From Rotaria sordida (taxonomy: Eukaryota > Rotifera > Eurotatoria > Philodinida > Philodinidae), in contig CAJNOL010000253.1 of NCBI GenBank assembly GCA_905250125.1, positions 62,001 to 126,000 of the forward strand: a stretch of 64,000 nt of DNA, written 5' to 3'. Numbering within the stretch: position 1 is the stretch's first letter; every line of letters begins with the position of its first letter. Below are positions 38,161 to 60,283 of the stretch, piece after piece. Under the pieces are notes generated by a model. That model saw nothing but the letters and a program-made list of their open reading frames with translations. It made no database searches and had not been told where the DNA came from. The position numbers were made by a program, and so were the translations under genes.

Positions 38161-39440
38161 CATAAAACGTTGTATTTGTATGAATACTTCGTCAATTGTA
38201 TAGTGCTCGGCACTACGTCGTGTACCGCCTTTTCATAGAAATGTGACTTATTGTAGAGATTAATGAAGTACACTTAGATTGATGCAAAAATGTTGGTCTT
38301 TCTTCCAGAACAGATTTAAGAAAAATAATCCAAGTACAATTGACTTTTATTACTCTGTCGCTTCAATGAGTTAATTTTATGTATTCCGCTCGGTTTATAA
38401 TCTATTGGGACGTTGATTTCTGGATAAAAATATGTTTATAATCAACTTTGATCAATCATGTTTATTCAAAAAGTGAACAGTGTTATATGTAAGGGTAAAA
38501 CTTTATATATAGTACTCCTCTTTGATACCAGTGCAAACTAGACAAAAAAAGCAACTAGGTGATTTCAAGTTGATTAGAAAAAATTTTTCGAGTTTTTACT
38601 CAAGGCAATTCTTATGTTGATATGTAGTCCTTAAAGCTTAACAAAGAAGCCACATGCCAATCTTTCATTACTAGCTACACCAATGCTCTTAAGAAAAAAA
38701 GTAGTTTGCCATTGCATTTGAAAATTCAAAAATGAATTGCATAACTATGAAATGATGTATAGAAGATAGTTCAAATGCTTAAGCTTGACCCATAGTCTCT
38801 TAAACCAACGTTGGTTATAGGATGCTTTAAAATCGATGAACAAAGCGGCTGTATCTGTGTTTATATCAATCTAATGTCGAGGAAAACATATATGTTGAGT
38901 TGTGTATACGGTATGTAATAATATTTTTCCAGGGACACTACCGCTATAATTTCAAAGACCATAAAAAATTATATAAAATAATACAGTTTGTTGAAAGTAG
39001 AATTCATTAGTATTAAACAATAAGACTTATGAAGACTTTCTTAGGTCGAACGCGAGAAATTTCTAGAATTCTATAGAATATAGTCATTCTTACATATCAG
39101 TAGCAAGTCATAAGACAGAAAAAAAAGATTCATTTTGAAAATAATTGAAAGGTACATCGTTCCGATGGTTATAAGACGCGATTCTAATTCATAAGACAAG
39201 GTTGTCCTTTTCCGTTCTATTGCCTTTTCGTTTCCTTGGTCTTTGGTATATGAATGATGTAATATCACTATGACAAACAATAGAAAGAATAGAGCAGCGC
39301 GTATTGTTATTTATTGCGGATCACTTTATCGTTCGGTACTTACTTTTTGTTTTTAACCTTTTTGCGCAATATTAAAAGGACAAAAAAAAGCAAGAAAACA
39401 GAAAAGTTTAAACAGTTTATAGAATATAATATAAGGTCAT
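38161..39440. other. Intergenic, no gene seen
   Basis: AT-rich with no supported coding frame, RNA gene or repeat. The minus-strand frame 39071-39280 is unsupported. Confidence 0.5.
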
Positions 39441-40570
39441 TTGGTAATCTATCTATTTCACAAATACAAAAGAACTTCTTCTCTTAATGAAGTAATTATA
39501 TTCGATTACTTAAAAACTGAATGCAATTGTATTACATTGAACACTAGAGAATCATCGATAGAATCAAATGCATCGCTTCTCACGAATCTGATGCAGCATT
39601 TATTAATTGATCACGAGTTCCGGAAAAAGTTCGTCGCACGATTCAATTTCTTATAGAATGATGGAGAAAGTGATCTGACAAATATTTTGCTAAATATTCA
39701 AAAATTGATCCTAAGTTTAAATTATTACAAGGGAGTAGAGGCATCATTTTTAAAGTAAGTAATCAGCAAAGGAAAAGTTTCTATGTTGTGACAAAAAAAA
39801 TTGCACAAAAACAAAGAAAGTACATCGTTCCAAAAACAATCGACAATTATCATCATAGAGAAGGACTCAAGCCATGCTATGTTATTCTAAAACCTTTAGG
39901 AATAGAAACTCATGTCTCTGATCCATTCGAGTTTTATAATTGTTTAAAAGACTAGAGCAAAAAGAACTTTCTTCATCTCGTACAAATTGAAAAACTTTAT
40001 GTCTAGTATGATCGACTTTGGACAAAAAAAAATACTGAAGATAATTGATTAAAATGAAATGAATTAGAAAATGATTAAAAATTAAACATGCAGTGGATTT
40101 TTGTTTATTTCCACTGTTAAAAACAAAGATAAATCTTCGACTTATCAAGACTTTCGTGACATAATTTCGATTCAAAACGTATTTCCTTTTAACAAAAAAA
40201 GGAAGACGAAGAGGAACATGGGATTCATGTAGATAAAGTCATTTCTGTTCATGATAAAGCAATTTGCATGCAAGCTAACATAATCTAATTTTTGCTTCAG
40301 AAGAAAGACGTTAATTTTTGGAGTACAGATCTTTGACCTGTAAATTCATCTAATTTCATGGCGGAACAATAATTAAAAATGAAGTGGAAAAGAACATTAT
40401 CAGAAACCCGACGTAATTGTTTGTGTAAACAAACACTCAAAACATTTATTTCAGATATTATGACAAATATGGAAACAAATACTGAGCTGTTTGAAACTTT
40501 TATATGGCCATATCCATCGCAACTTGACACAGTGATGAAGAACCCTGATAGTCTTCATATTCATTACTGA
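39441..40570 (+). pseudogene. Broken coding remnant, family unknown
   Basis: Four short open pieces lie close together in different frames. 39441-39656 ends LIDHEFRKKFVARFNFL. About 39679-39954 has no ATG and includes QGSRGIIFKVSNQQRK and YIVPKTIDNYHHREGLKP. About 40199-40288 reads KEDEEEHGIHVDKVISVHD. 40379-40570 reads RRNCLCKQTLKTFISDIMT. Their composition looks protein-like, but they are separated by stops and no clean splice pattern joins all four. A decayed gene or transposon protein is the simplest reading; a poorly expressed real gene with unusual introns is not excluded. Confidence 0.28.
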
Positions 40571-41726
40571 TTGTATTCTTTAAAAGATGAGAAAAAATAG
40601 ATATTGTTATAGTCATCAGTTGTATATCATATTTAACTTGAGTTTAATCTCATAGAAGGATTTCTCTCATGTCTATGATCAATGAAATCCTAGAAATTTC
40701 CAAAGTTCGTCATAATAATTGTCTTATAACTCTTCTTTAAAATACTGACAAATTCTACTGTCAATAAACTTGAATTTGATATAAAACTCATTGTTTCTGT
40801 TGTTTGATATCATAGTACTTACTACACACCCCTTGTACTTCACATTATAGTAAAGTGATCAGACAGACATACAATATTGAAATGAAATACATGAAACATC
40901 TTTTTGATTAATACTCACTTAGAACCAAACCAATGAAACATACAATCAAAAGAAAATGAAGACATTTGCTCACAGATATAAATTAATAATCATAGATTAG
41001 AAGGTTTTCTTTTGAAAATAAATACTCAATAGAGAAAAGTTTAGAGAATGATGATATGAACTTTGTCGATGAAGCAGCATGCTACGATATACTCTAAAGC
41101 ATTCTGTATTCAGTATTTTATTCTGTTCTGTCAGAACAGATCAACTACAATCGATCGATGAGTTCAAATCATTTTCGTGTTTATTCCCTCATCCGCCATG
41201 TACGATGACACGAGAACGTCATTGTAGTACATTTATTTAGAAAGTGCTTTTGTTGAAATGAAAAGACAAAATTTTATATTTTTATTCCTCGATATTTTAT
41301 AATAATATCATGCAGGAAAAAAAATCTATGAAAATTTTCGTTGCTACTTCTAAGGCCACAGTCTTCTTTTTCCACTAATAATAACAATAATAACTCAACA
41401 CAATTAATCATTATCGTGCAGACTAACTCCATGAAATGGATTAACAATTAAAAAGACTTGTAAGATAATTTTCTTTTGCAACATTTTTTTTTTTGCTTTT
41501 AATAATAAGAAAAACGTTACTAGAAGTTAAACAAAGTAACAAGAATACACACACATAGATGTTTTCCGAAAACTTTTTTTCAACATTGCACTACACTTCG
41601 ATATTAAAATACAGAAAAAAAATTTTACTATAAAAATGATATTGGAAAAAATAAAATCAATGAATAATGTTCGAAATGCTCAAGAAGAATTTTTTTTTAT
41701 TAGTTTTTGATGCTTTCTCTTTGTTT
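40571..41726. other. Intergenic, 3' side of CCT2
   Basis: AT-rich; no gene seen. The last 100 bases hold the CCT2 3' UTR on the minus strand. Confidence 0.5.
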
Positions 41727-44700
41727 TTAATGATGACGCATATCACGTTGACGAGGTCTTGGTGGTGCACGAATAATATTATCAATACGTAATACCATTT
41801 CAGCAGCTTCTGCTGCACTAATAACAACTTGTCGTTTAAGATGAAATGATTCAAGAATACCAAGTTGAACCATATCAGTTATTTGACCATTTTCCATATC
41901 TAAATAAAACAAAATTTTTTCTTCTATCAAAAACAAAAAACAAATAATCATTTAGAAATTCCATACCAAGACCATATGTTGATTTGCCTGAAGCATGAGC
42001 AGCACGAAGATTAGCTACTAATTCTGAACTATCATAACCAGCATTGTCGGCAATAATTGTTGGTAACTATTAAAAAAAAAAGAAAAGATGATTGATTAAA
42101 AACAAAAAAGTCAAATAAAAATCTATTTAAATACTTGACGAAGAGCTCGAGCAAATGATTCAATAGCTACAGATTCTTTGCCTGGTGTTTTTTCAGCTAA
42201 TTGAGACACAGCCGTTGCCATTAACATTTCAGCAGAACCTAATCAAAAAATTAAATTTCTATTATATACTTAAATAAAATAAATTATTAAACAAACCTCC
42301 ACCATAACAAATACGTGGTTCTTTAACAGTTTGTGATAATACACAGAGAACATCATGAATTGATCGTTCAGCTTCATCAAGTATTTGTTGTGTAGCTCCA
42401 CGTAATACAATTGTACAAGCTTCACCTTGTGCTACACCTATATTAAATAAACATTAAATAATTTAATTTTATTCAAATATGAAAAATCAAACCGGAAAAT
42501 TTAATAAGTTTATCTTCTCCAATAATTATTTCTTCAATCAAATTACATTTGCCTAATCGTACTTTATCTGGTGTATCAAATGTTGAAACAATATCTCCAC
42601 CTACATAAATTAATTTAAAATAAAATAAAAAAAAAAAAAAGATATTTTTATTTTCTTTTACCAAGTACTTGTGCTAAACGTTCAACACCTTCAAAATCAG
42701 CATGTTCAATAGCCATAACACCTTTTTGAGCAAATAATTGATCTGGATAATCATAAATCAATTGTCTACAAAGAAAAAAAAAATATTGTCAAACTTAAAA
42801 AAAAAAACAAACAAAATCATTCATTATCTTACCGATTAATAAATACATTACAATCATGTTGAAGTATTTTATCAACTTTATCTTTCATTTTTTCTTTTTC
42901 AGCTAATTCTAATTCAGCAACTTTAAGTACAGAATCAACACGTACACGTGAACCAAATATTTTTACTTTATCTGTATCCATAGGTGTATTAGCAATAAGT
43001 ATACGTGCATTTTCTATACGTTTTGGCATATTTATACCAATACGTTTTTCCAATAGAAAACCTTAAAATATAAAATTCTTTTTTTTTTTTTCCTATTATT
43101 TCAATTTGATTAATTTACCTTCTTCAAGATATGAATCACTCATATTATTTCCTAAACGTTTAATTATTTGAATACCTTGTAAATCCGTTTTACCCTATGA
43201 ATAAAAATTTTTTTTCATTTTTAATTAAATTAAAATATATGAAAAAATTTTACTTGTAATTTAAGTACAGCTTCAACACATAATTTTGCAAAATGATCTT
43301 TTTTTCCTTGAAGAATTTTTGAACTAAGTGTTGTACGAGCAATATTCATAAGATCATTTTTAAATTGTTCCAAATTTGAACTAAATCAAAATAAAATAAA
43401 TAAATAAAATCTTACAATTTTGTTTTTGTTTTTTTTGTTATCAAACCTATTATTTTTTGCAGTACTTTCTAAACTTCTTACTGCTTCATTTGTTGCCTTA
43501 CGCCATCCAGAAATAATTATTTGTGGATGAATTTTTTGTGCAAGTAAATTTTCTGTTTCCTATTATTATAAAATGTAAAATAAAACAACAATCTATTAGC
43601 ATAACTTCTGGCGAGATCAAAATGTGAAACTTATGTCTTCACTATCATTTTACTTAATCCTTCATAAATACAGAACGAAAGTAGTTAATATATTGTAGCG
43701 AGTTGTTATCGATATACAGTATCTGATCATGTATCAATAATAATTTTCGAAGAAATTAGGGCAACGGGTTCCCCTCTCACGAGGGAACCGCCCGAGGTGC
43801 CCAACGCCGATTCCCATCATTCATACGTCGTTTGATAGAGGGCATCGAGATAGTAAAAAGACTAAAAGAATTTGGGCTGACAGTTCTTTCTTGAAAAGTT
43901 ATGGTCGTTTTACTGAATTTTCGAGCTATACCTCGGTATTTAAGGACAAATTTAAGTTATGAAATTTTGACGTGAAATTTTGCCCATAGATAGATCTAAT
44001 GACCCTTAGAATATTCTGAAAGTTTCAGCCAAAAAGAGTGTTTCTTTCTCGAAATATTGAATTTTCAATTAAACTTGGTTTTTGTAACCTATCTGCAGCA
44101 AGCCGCCTATTTTTTGAAAATTCAATATTTCGAGAAAGAAACACTCTTTTTGGCTGAAACTTTCAGAATATTCTAAGGATCATTAGACCTATCTATGGGC
44201 AAAATTTCATGTCAAAATTTCATAACTTAAATTTGTCCTTAAATACCGAGGTATAGCTCGAAAATTCAGTAAAACGACCATAACTTTTCAAGAAAGAACT
44301 GTCAGCCCAAATTCTTTTAGACTTTTTACTATCTCGATGCCCTCTATCAAACGACGTATGAATGATGGGAATCGGCGTTGGGCACCTCGGGCGGTTCCCT
44401 CGTCAGGTATTTTTCGTCGACAAAATTTTTTTTTTCTTAAAAATGCTTTTCTTCGTCATATTCAATCATTTCCGAGCAAGAAAGTCATATGTTAGCTTGC
44501 CACGCAATAAATGCACACTATGGGGAGGGATAAGATTGCAAATTTCTACCTTATATACTTTAACATCCCTTTTAGATTGTGTTTCACAATGATATAAAGC
44601 AAAAAAGAAAAAAAAAACATACTCGAAGAAGTTCACTAGCTAAAACAACAACCGATGTTGTACCATCACCAACTTCATCATCTTGAACTTTTGAAATATC

Positions 44701-45205
44701 TATAGAAATATTATTAATAAATAATATTCATAAATATCAAAAACATACCAACAAGAACTTTTGCCACTGGATTATCAACACCAATTTTTGATAGAATTGT
44801 TGCTCCATCATTTGTTACTAATAATTTACCAGCATCAGGTCCACCATGCATACTACATTGAAGAATTTTATCCTAAGGAAAATATTAAATTTTTTTGCTT
44901 TTTTTGTCTTAATAAAAATACATTCATTCTATTTACCATTCCTTTAGGTCCAAGTGTACTTTTGACTAGATCACCAACAGCCAAAGCTCCAGCAAATGCT
45001 GACTAGGAATTTATAATTAATTAAATAATATTTTTAAAATTGATTTATAACTTACTAATCGAGCAACTTCAGCTTTTTCTTCCCCGCCACCTTGTTTATA
45101 AAGAGGAATTGGATTAAGTGCTGTCTAATAAAATAAAATAAAAAGTAAAATTAATTAATAAATAAATTTCATTTCTGTATTTCTTACAGATAAATCACCG
45201 CGCAT
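41727..45205 (-). CDS. CCT2: T-complex protein 1 subunit beta (chaperonin CCT2)
   Basis: Subunit of the cytosolic TRiC/CCT ring that folds actin and tubulin with ATP. Fifteen exons: 45205-45188, 45124-45056, 45002-44937, 44872-44749, 44699-44623, 43559-43447, 43380-43254, 43194-43119, 43061-42833, 42765-42662, 42600-42493, 42437-42297, 42238-42135, 42066-41967, 41899-41727; 542 residues (human 535). Motifs: [39 protein letters not shown] (ATP-site Asp in GDGTT at about 103-107), the beta-specific [20 protein letters not shown] and [36 protein letters not shown], and a C-terminus [20 protein letters not shown] that identifies the beta subunit. The coding first exon is only six codons. Intron 5 (43560-44622) is long because of a large inverted repeat. 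Confidence 0.97.
43779..44404. repeat. Near-perfect fold-back element in CCT2 intron 5
   Basis: The left arm, 43779-44068, is the reverse complement of the right arm, about 44114-44404, with only four mismatches that I can find by eye (near-identical over about 290 bases); a 45-base unpaired loop lies between. The arm ends read ACGAGGGAACCGCCCGAGG. There is no coding frame in either arm. I see no target duplication. High arm identity implies recent formation or gene conversion. In the CCT2 pre-mRNA it would form a long hairpin before splicing. Confidence 0.9.
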
Positions 45206-45423
45206 TTTTGTAGATTTGAAATGAAATGAAATTAATTAATTCATTCTTTATGCAATCCAAATTTTACCTAATGGATTCTTAAAATGACATCTATTTGAAG
45301 TAAAATCTTGAAAATGTCGGTTACTTAGTAACCATTAACCATAGTTTATCTTTCATGGACTAATATATATTTACATCAGCTGTTGATTTATGTTTTCGAT
45401 GTAACCGCACGAACTCAATTTTA
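45206..45423. promoter_or_regulatory. Bidirectional promoter, CCT2 / KATNAL2
   Basis: Only 218 bases separate the start codons of the divergent CCT2 (minus) and KATNAL2 (plus), so both leaders and promoters must share this stretch. No TATA box is evident. Confidence 0.65.
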
Positions 45424-54674
<9,251 letters not shown>

Positions 54675-54915
54675 CATTTTTTTTCTTAAATGTTTGTTTT
54701 TTTCTTTTTCTTTTTTCATTATCGTTGATAATGTCGTTGCACGGATTTTACAGAATATATTTTTTATTTAAAACAAATATATCACAGATAAAAATTGAAA
54801 CAAGAAAAAAAACAAATTAAAAATAGAAAAAATCAATCACATTAACCTAACATCATACGAATAGAATGTACAAAAAACAAAATATATATATATTTAGAGG
54901 AAGAAAGATATTGTT

Positions 54916-57900
54916 CTATGAATAATTTGTCATCACACGATTACGCCGTTGACAACAGCATGCATATTGAAAAAATTGTAGAAATTGTGAAGATGATTTT
55001 CTTGAACGAAACCATTTGTCATGATTTGGAATATTAGAAACTAAAAAACAAAGAAAAAAAAAAAATCTAATTGAAATTAATTCATTAGATAGGTTTTTTT
55101 TTTAATTTATATTTATAAAAGGTGAATAATGCACTTGTTAGTCTATCTATAGTAGTAGGTCATATGAACAATTACTTAGACTTAATGCTCCATATGATTC
55201 ATCAAAAATGTGAATTTATATTGCGGAAAATGCTCAAGTGAAAAGACTTGTTCTCTTTTTTACTGTCAGATAATTTTTTCAAGTGGGGTTATGTTCAATG
55301 AGTTATTATATAGCATAGAATACATTATGGTTTTTCAAGTGGCTTATCCGTAGGCATGAACAAACGGTGACATCTGTCTATCAAGCTATTTTTAATTGCG
55401 TTTTTATATAAAGATATACATAGCATCAACTTAAGTTTTGTTTTAAACACAAAAAAAAAGACATTGTGTAAAAAACAAAGTGATGTATCTTAGTAAACTA
55501 TCTAACTAGTATTAGAACCAGTATTATCTGCTGATGAATCAACTGTGACAAAAATAGAAAGTATAAAATCGTATTTTACTCTGACATAATCGATGGCTAT
55601 CATTAAAAATAAACGATGCATAAAAGAGATAAATTATCATACTCTATGCCAATGAGTCTTTACAAATTTTTTTTTAATGAATTCAATGACAATGAATTGT
55701 TAATAGAAATATGATATGTTAGATACAATAGTATGTTTATGAAAAATTAACTTAAATTGACAATATAAAGAATTTGAATTAACATTTTTTTTTTTTTTTT
55801 ACAAGATATAATTGGAATTTCTATAGAATTATATTATTTTTGTAATAAATGATAAATCGCATTCGAAAAAATTTTCAAACAAACTTTGAGTTCGTTTCGA
55901 ATGGAAAGAAAATTGATTTATGAATAATTAATTTTAGTTCCATTATGACAATTCTGAAAATTGCTAGTCATCTAGTCTATTTCATAATTCATTAGAATAT
56001 TTATTCTTTTTTTGTTTTCTTTAGTGTAATCATGAAGTAAAAAACAAAAAAAAGTATCTAACATAATGAAAATTGTTTTTTTGGAAAATTCAAAAAAAAG
56101 AAAAAATTTGCTTCTCATACGTGATGTATTTGATCCATTTTGTCCTCCTTTTCTCAATAGATCAATAATCATTGAAATTTCTTCAATAGAAGATGATTTA
56201 TTTAATAATTGAATAATTTCTTCATCAGATATAGTCGTTGAAAGAAATGTTTGTAAGTATTCATAATCTTTTTGTAGAAAAATTATCATTTCATCACTTA
56301 AAAGAAATCAAAATAGAAAATATACTTTTGTTTTTTTAATAAATAATAAAATCTTTTACGAAAAATGATATTTTCTTTCACGTAATATTGATGTCCATCC
56401 TTCGACAAATGATGAAAATATTTGTTCATAAATATTAAATTTTTTTTCAATATTTAAACATTCACATTGACTTAAAATTGGTTTAAGAATTTTATCACAT
56501 GCTATAACCATATATAATCTCTGTTGATTAACTAAAAGAAAAAAAAAAACAAATATTTATTTATTTTTTCAATTTAAAATTTATTTTTGATTAAATTATT
56601 ACTTGTTCGCATTTCATTTGTTGTTGGTGGTAATGTTATATCAAAATGATTTGTTGTATTTATTTTGATACGTCGATATAATTTTAACATTGTTTCATTT
56701 ACAATTGTCTATTGACAAAAAAAAAAACATTGAATAAAGTTTAAGTTTTGTGATTTAAACATACTTCACATGATGAATGTAATTTATTAACTAAATTTAT
56801 TGTTTGTTCACAATTTTGTAATTGTCTTAGACTATTTATTAAACTCTTAATAGTTATCGATAATTGCTAAATAAAAATAAAATACTTTAAAATTAAAATA
56901 AGAACAAAAAAAAATTAAATACAAACTATTTGATCACTTTTACAAATGACTAATGTTCGTTCAAGTGAATTTCCATTAATAAATGTATCAGCATGTTGAT
57001 GAAGCCATGTAATTAATAATTGAAATGTTCCTTCGATTTGTTTCATTAAATGATTTATATTCGAAGAAATTATATTTGTAAGAAACGACTAAATTCAATA
57101 AAATAAAAATTTTCAAATTAATTAAATCAAATTTTTAGTTTTTTTTTTTATCGTACAGTTAAATATGATGATTGTTCAGAAAGAATTTTCATATATTGTA
57201 AAACTGATGTAATTCGTATAAGACGAAGAAACATTTGATTAAGATTATGACCAACAATACTTAAATGAATATTATGAAAAAAACAAATTGTTCCCCAACG
57301 ATTTGTAATGATTGTATTTATAAGAGTTTTACTAAAGACTAAAAAAAAAACCGAAATTGTATAATAAAATTATTCATTAGAATTTAGATCGAATACGTCA
57401 ATATCTATTTATTTATTATGAGATAACAACAGCGGAAATGATTAGAATCTAGCGCAGTTACATTCAAGACATGTCATAGAATAAATTTCTCATTCATTAT
57501 CAAAAGAGTTGATGAGTATATATTGAATACAAAAAAGAACTTCCTTACTGACAGGAATGAGTCGATAACTCAAGAGGTTGATTGGAAGATTTTTGTTAAA
57601 GTTGACTAGATTTACGAGGGGAAAGATCGAATGCTTTTCTAAGAATTGTTGGGCACAAAAAAAAAACCATAAAACGCTGGAAAAAAAATCATTCAAGATT
57701 GAGAAGGTCTACTTTCCCCTCCCACTTGCTCGGCACATTAGTGGTTACGGATTCTTTTATTAATGTTATGAAGACTTTCTCTCATTAAGTATCACACACA
57801 TTATAATCTAATGATTGACATTATTCTCTAAATAAATGTATAACTCTTACATAAATCCCAATCTCGATTAAAAGCTTGAATTGTTAATAAACATAAACAC

Positions 57901-60023
57901 CATTGTACAATTAAAATAAATTCATATTTTAAATTCATATCCGAACATTTAAAATGCATAATTAATGTCCAAAATATTTCACTTGACCATGGATTTATTG
58001 TATGTATAGTTAAATTTTTATTTGACCATATTGAAATAATATTCATAAAAAATTCTCGTTCAATATTTATCCAATCATATTTATTATCTAAATTTTCTTT
58101 TTCTAATTAAATATATATATATATATATTTTACTTTTTAATTAAATAAAATTCTTACTTAAATCATTTTCAATTTGTTCAAAATCATTAAAATCAAATTG
58201 AAATGATGATGTTAATTGAGAATGTGTTAATATTGTTGTATGTATATTTATTTTATCTAATTGTAATAATGATTCTGAATGATGATAATTATCATTATAA
58301 TTTTTTATTCTATTATAATTATCAATATTTATTGTTATAGGTAAAATACTAAAAAGAAAACTCGATGGTATTATACAATCATTATTATTATTATTATTAT
58401 TATTATCTTCATTATGATTATTTAATAATGAATTATATGATGATAAAAATAATTGTGAAGTTTGATCAATAAGTGATGATGCAATTTGAGTTGATAATAA
58501 TGATGATGATGATATATATTTTAAATAATTTGATGGAAGATAACATCGAAGTTCTTTTTCAAAATTATATATATCTGAATTAATTGTTGATAAATTATGA
58601 AGATAATTAAGTATTTTAAGAATATTTTGATAAATTAAATCAAAATGTTCATCAAGATAAAAATAATCATCAATAGCATATTCAATAAATAAATATTGAT
58701 AAGTATTTATACAATTAATAAGATCCGAACAATTTGAAACAATTGATATTATTTGATCATATTCAATAGACATATCTGAGGTATATGATGATAAAAAATT
58801 AATAAATTTATTTAAATGTTGTGTAACAAATGAAAATGTATCAAATGAAATAGTTGTTAAACATGGAATGGAAGACTGAATTGATGATATATTCATAGGA
58901 TTTGTTGAATCTAAACAAAAAAAGTATATAATGATATCAATAGAGATATAGATAAATTTAAAATAGTAGTGATCAAAACTCATTTTCTGAGCCTTAATTC
59001 TCATAAATACTTTCTTTAATAAACTATCTTTGAATCTTTTAAAAATTTTGTCATTTTGAAAGTTTGATTAGTCATAACAGAAATTATTCATTGGAATTTT
59101 GTAATTTACTTTTGTCTGTTTATTTTTTTTTCTGATGCTAAAAAACTAATTATATGTTTTTAATAGATATTTAGTAGAGTATGTGGATAATCTTATAGTT
59201 GATAGAACTCAATGAATTATCATTGTTGTTAGTCAACAATCTATATGCTTTTACTTAAGAACTCGAAAAATTAAAATATTATTGGCTCTTACAAGAGGAT
59301 CGTCCGAAATAATTCATTCGTACAATAACTTGGACTTAGGATATGTGCTACTACTTCTATGTTATGGTTCTAGTCTCTGAAATTTTTCTCGTAACGATGT
59401 TCTTTCAAAAAAAATTTGATTTAAAATTTTGTCGATAAATAGATTGAATTAAAACTATATTATCATAAGTTCAAATTATTACAAGAATCTTCTCATCTCA
59501 AATAGAAATAGATTAAATCAATTTTGACCAATAAAACTTATCACTTTTTTCATTCAACACAAAGATTTTTATTGTTTTATCATTTTCTATGCTTTGATAA
59601 ATATTGAACAACAGAAAACAACTAATCTCGAATAAAATAGTTTACTAGTGACAGATGCATGGCTTATATGTAGAGCTCGTCGGGTCCGAAAATTTTGAAT
59701 TCAACAGACTCTACTTATGTATCAGACAGAATATCTACATATATTGTCTTTAATACATTCTCTGAATCTCTTCAATTCTTTGCACTGACTCGATAGTTAT
59801 GTATAATTTTTCTATTTTTTTTCTTCTGAATAAATAAGTCAAATAGAAAACATACCGATCCTAAAACTATTCACTTCAAGAAATTTCTTTCGTAGAAACA
59901 GAATAATAAAACTATACATTCTTTTTTTTTCCATTTCGATACACAATATATTCTCGACTTACTATGACAACGATCAATAAAATCCATTATTTCCGCTTGG
60001 ACATTTGCATAAAAATTATTCAT
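54916..60023 (-). CDS. Conserved helical protein, possibly CCDC142-like
   Basis: Eleven exons joined by clean splice signals: 60023-59963, 58910-58158, 58102-57851, 57338-57157, 57088-56927, 56866-56765, 56708-56603, 56531-56360, 56296-56121, 55542-55507, 55040-54916; 708 residues. The protein is all-helical in character, rich in Leu, Ile, Asn and Ser, with no signal peptide or membrane span. Segments include WGTICFFHNIHLSIVGHNLN, FVEGWTSILRERKYHFS and a C-terminal KWFRSRKSSSQFLQFFQY. Length and the W..(x)..K..FS segment followed by an acidic helical tail recall coiled-coil protein CCDC142; this is from memory of style and not secure. An Asn run in exon 2 (about 58380-58415) is encoded by an (ATT)n repeat. 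It converges with KATNAL2, the stops lying 241 bases apart. The first exon (MNNFYANVQAEIMDFIDRCH) rests on phase only. Confidence 0.6.
58911..59962. other. First intron of the 54916-60023 gene
   Basis: AT-rich intron of about 1.05 kb. No other gene or RNA seen. Confidence 0.5.
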
Positions 60024-60283
60024 TATCTAAAAGATTGAATGCAATATAAGAGAAAAAGGGATTAACAATAAAAATGTCGTGTTTTTGCTTCTTTATCGTC
60101 GTCAACAGAAAACAACGATCTATTTACATTACGAAAGAACGAGAAAAAAAAAAGGGAATAAAAAAATATTATTACTCCGTAACTAATTAAAAAACAAAAA
60201 TTTACATCACCAAAAATAAATAATACATTGGCAAAAAAAAACAAAAAAAAAGAAAGACACAAAATCCACTGACGTCATTTCTA

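Noticed and set aside
57339..57850. Frames at 57490-57763 as an extra exon of the helical protein
   Set aside because: The flanking exons join in phase without it, and the open pieces lack matching acceptor and donor in frame.
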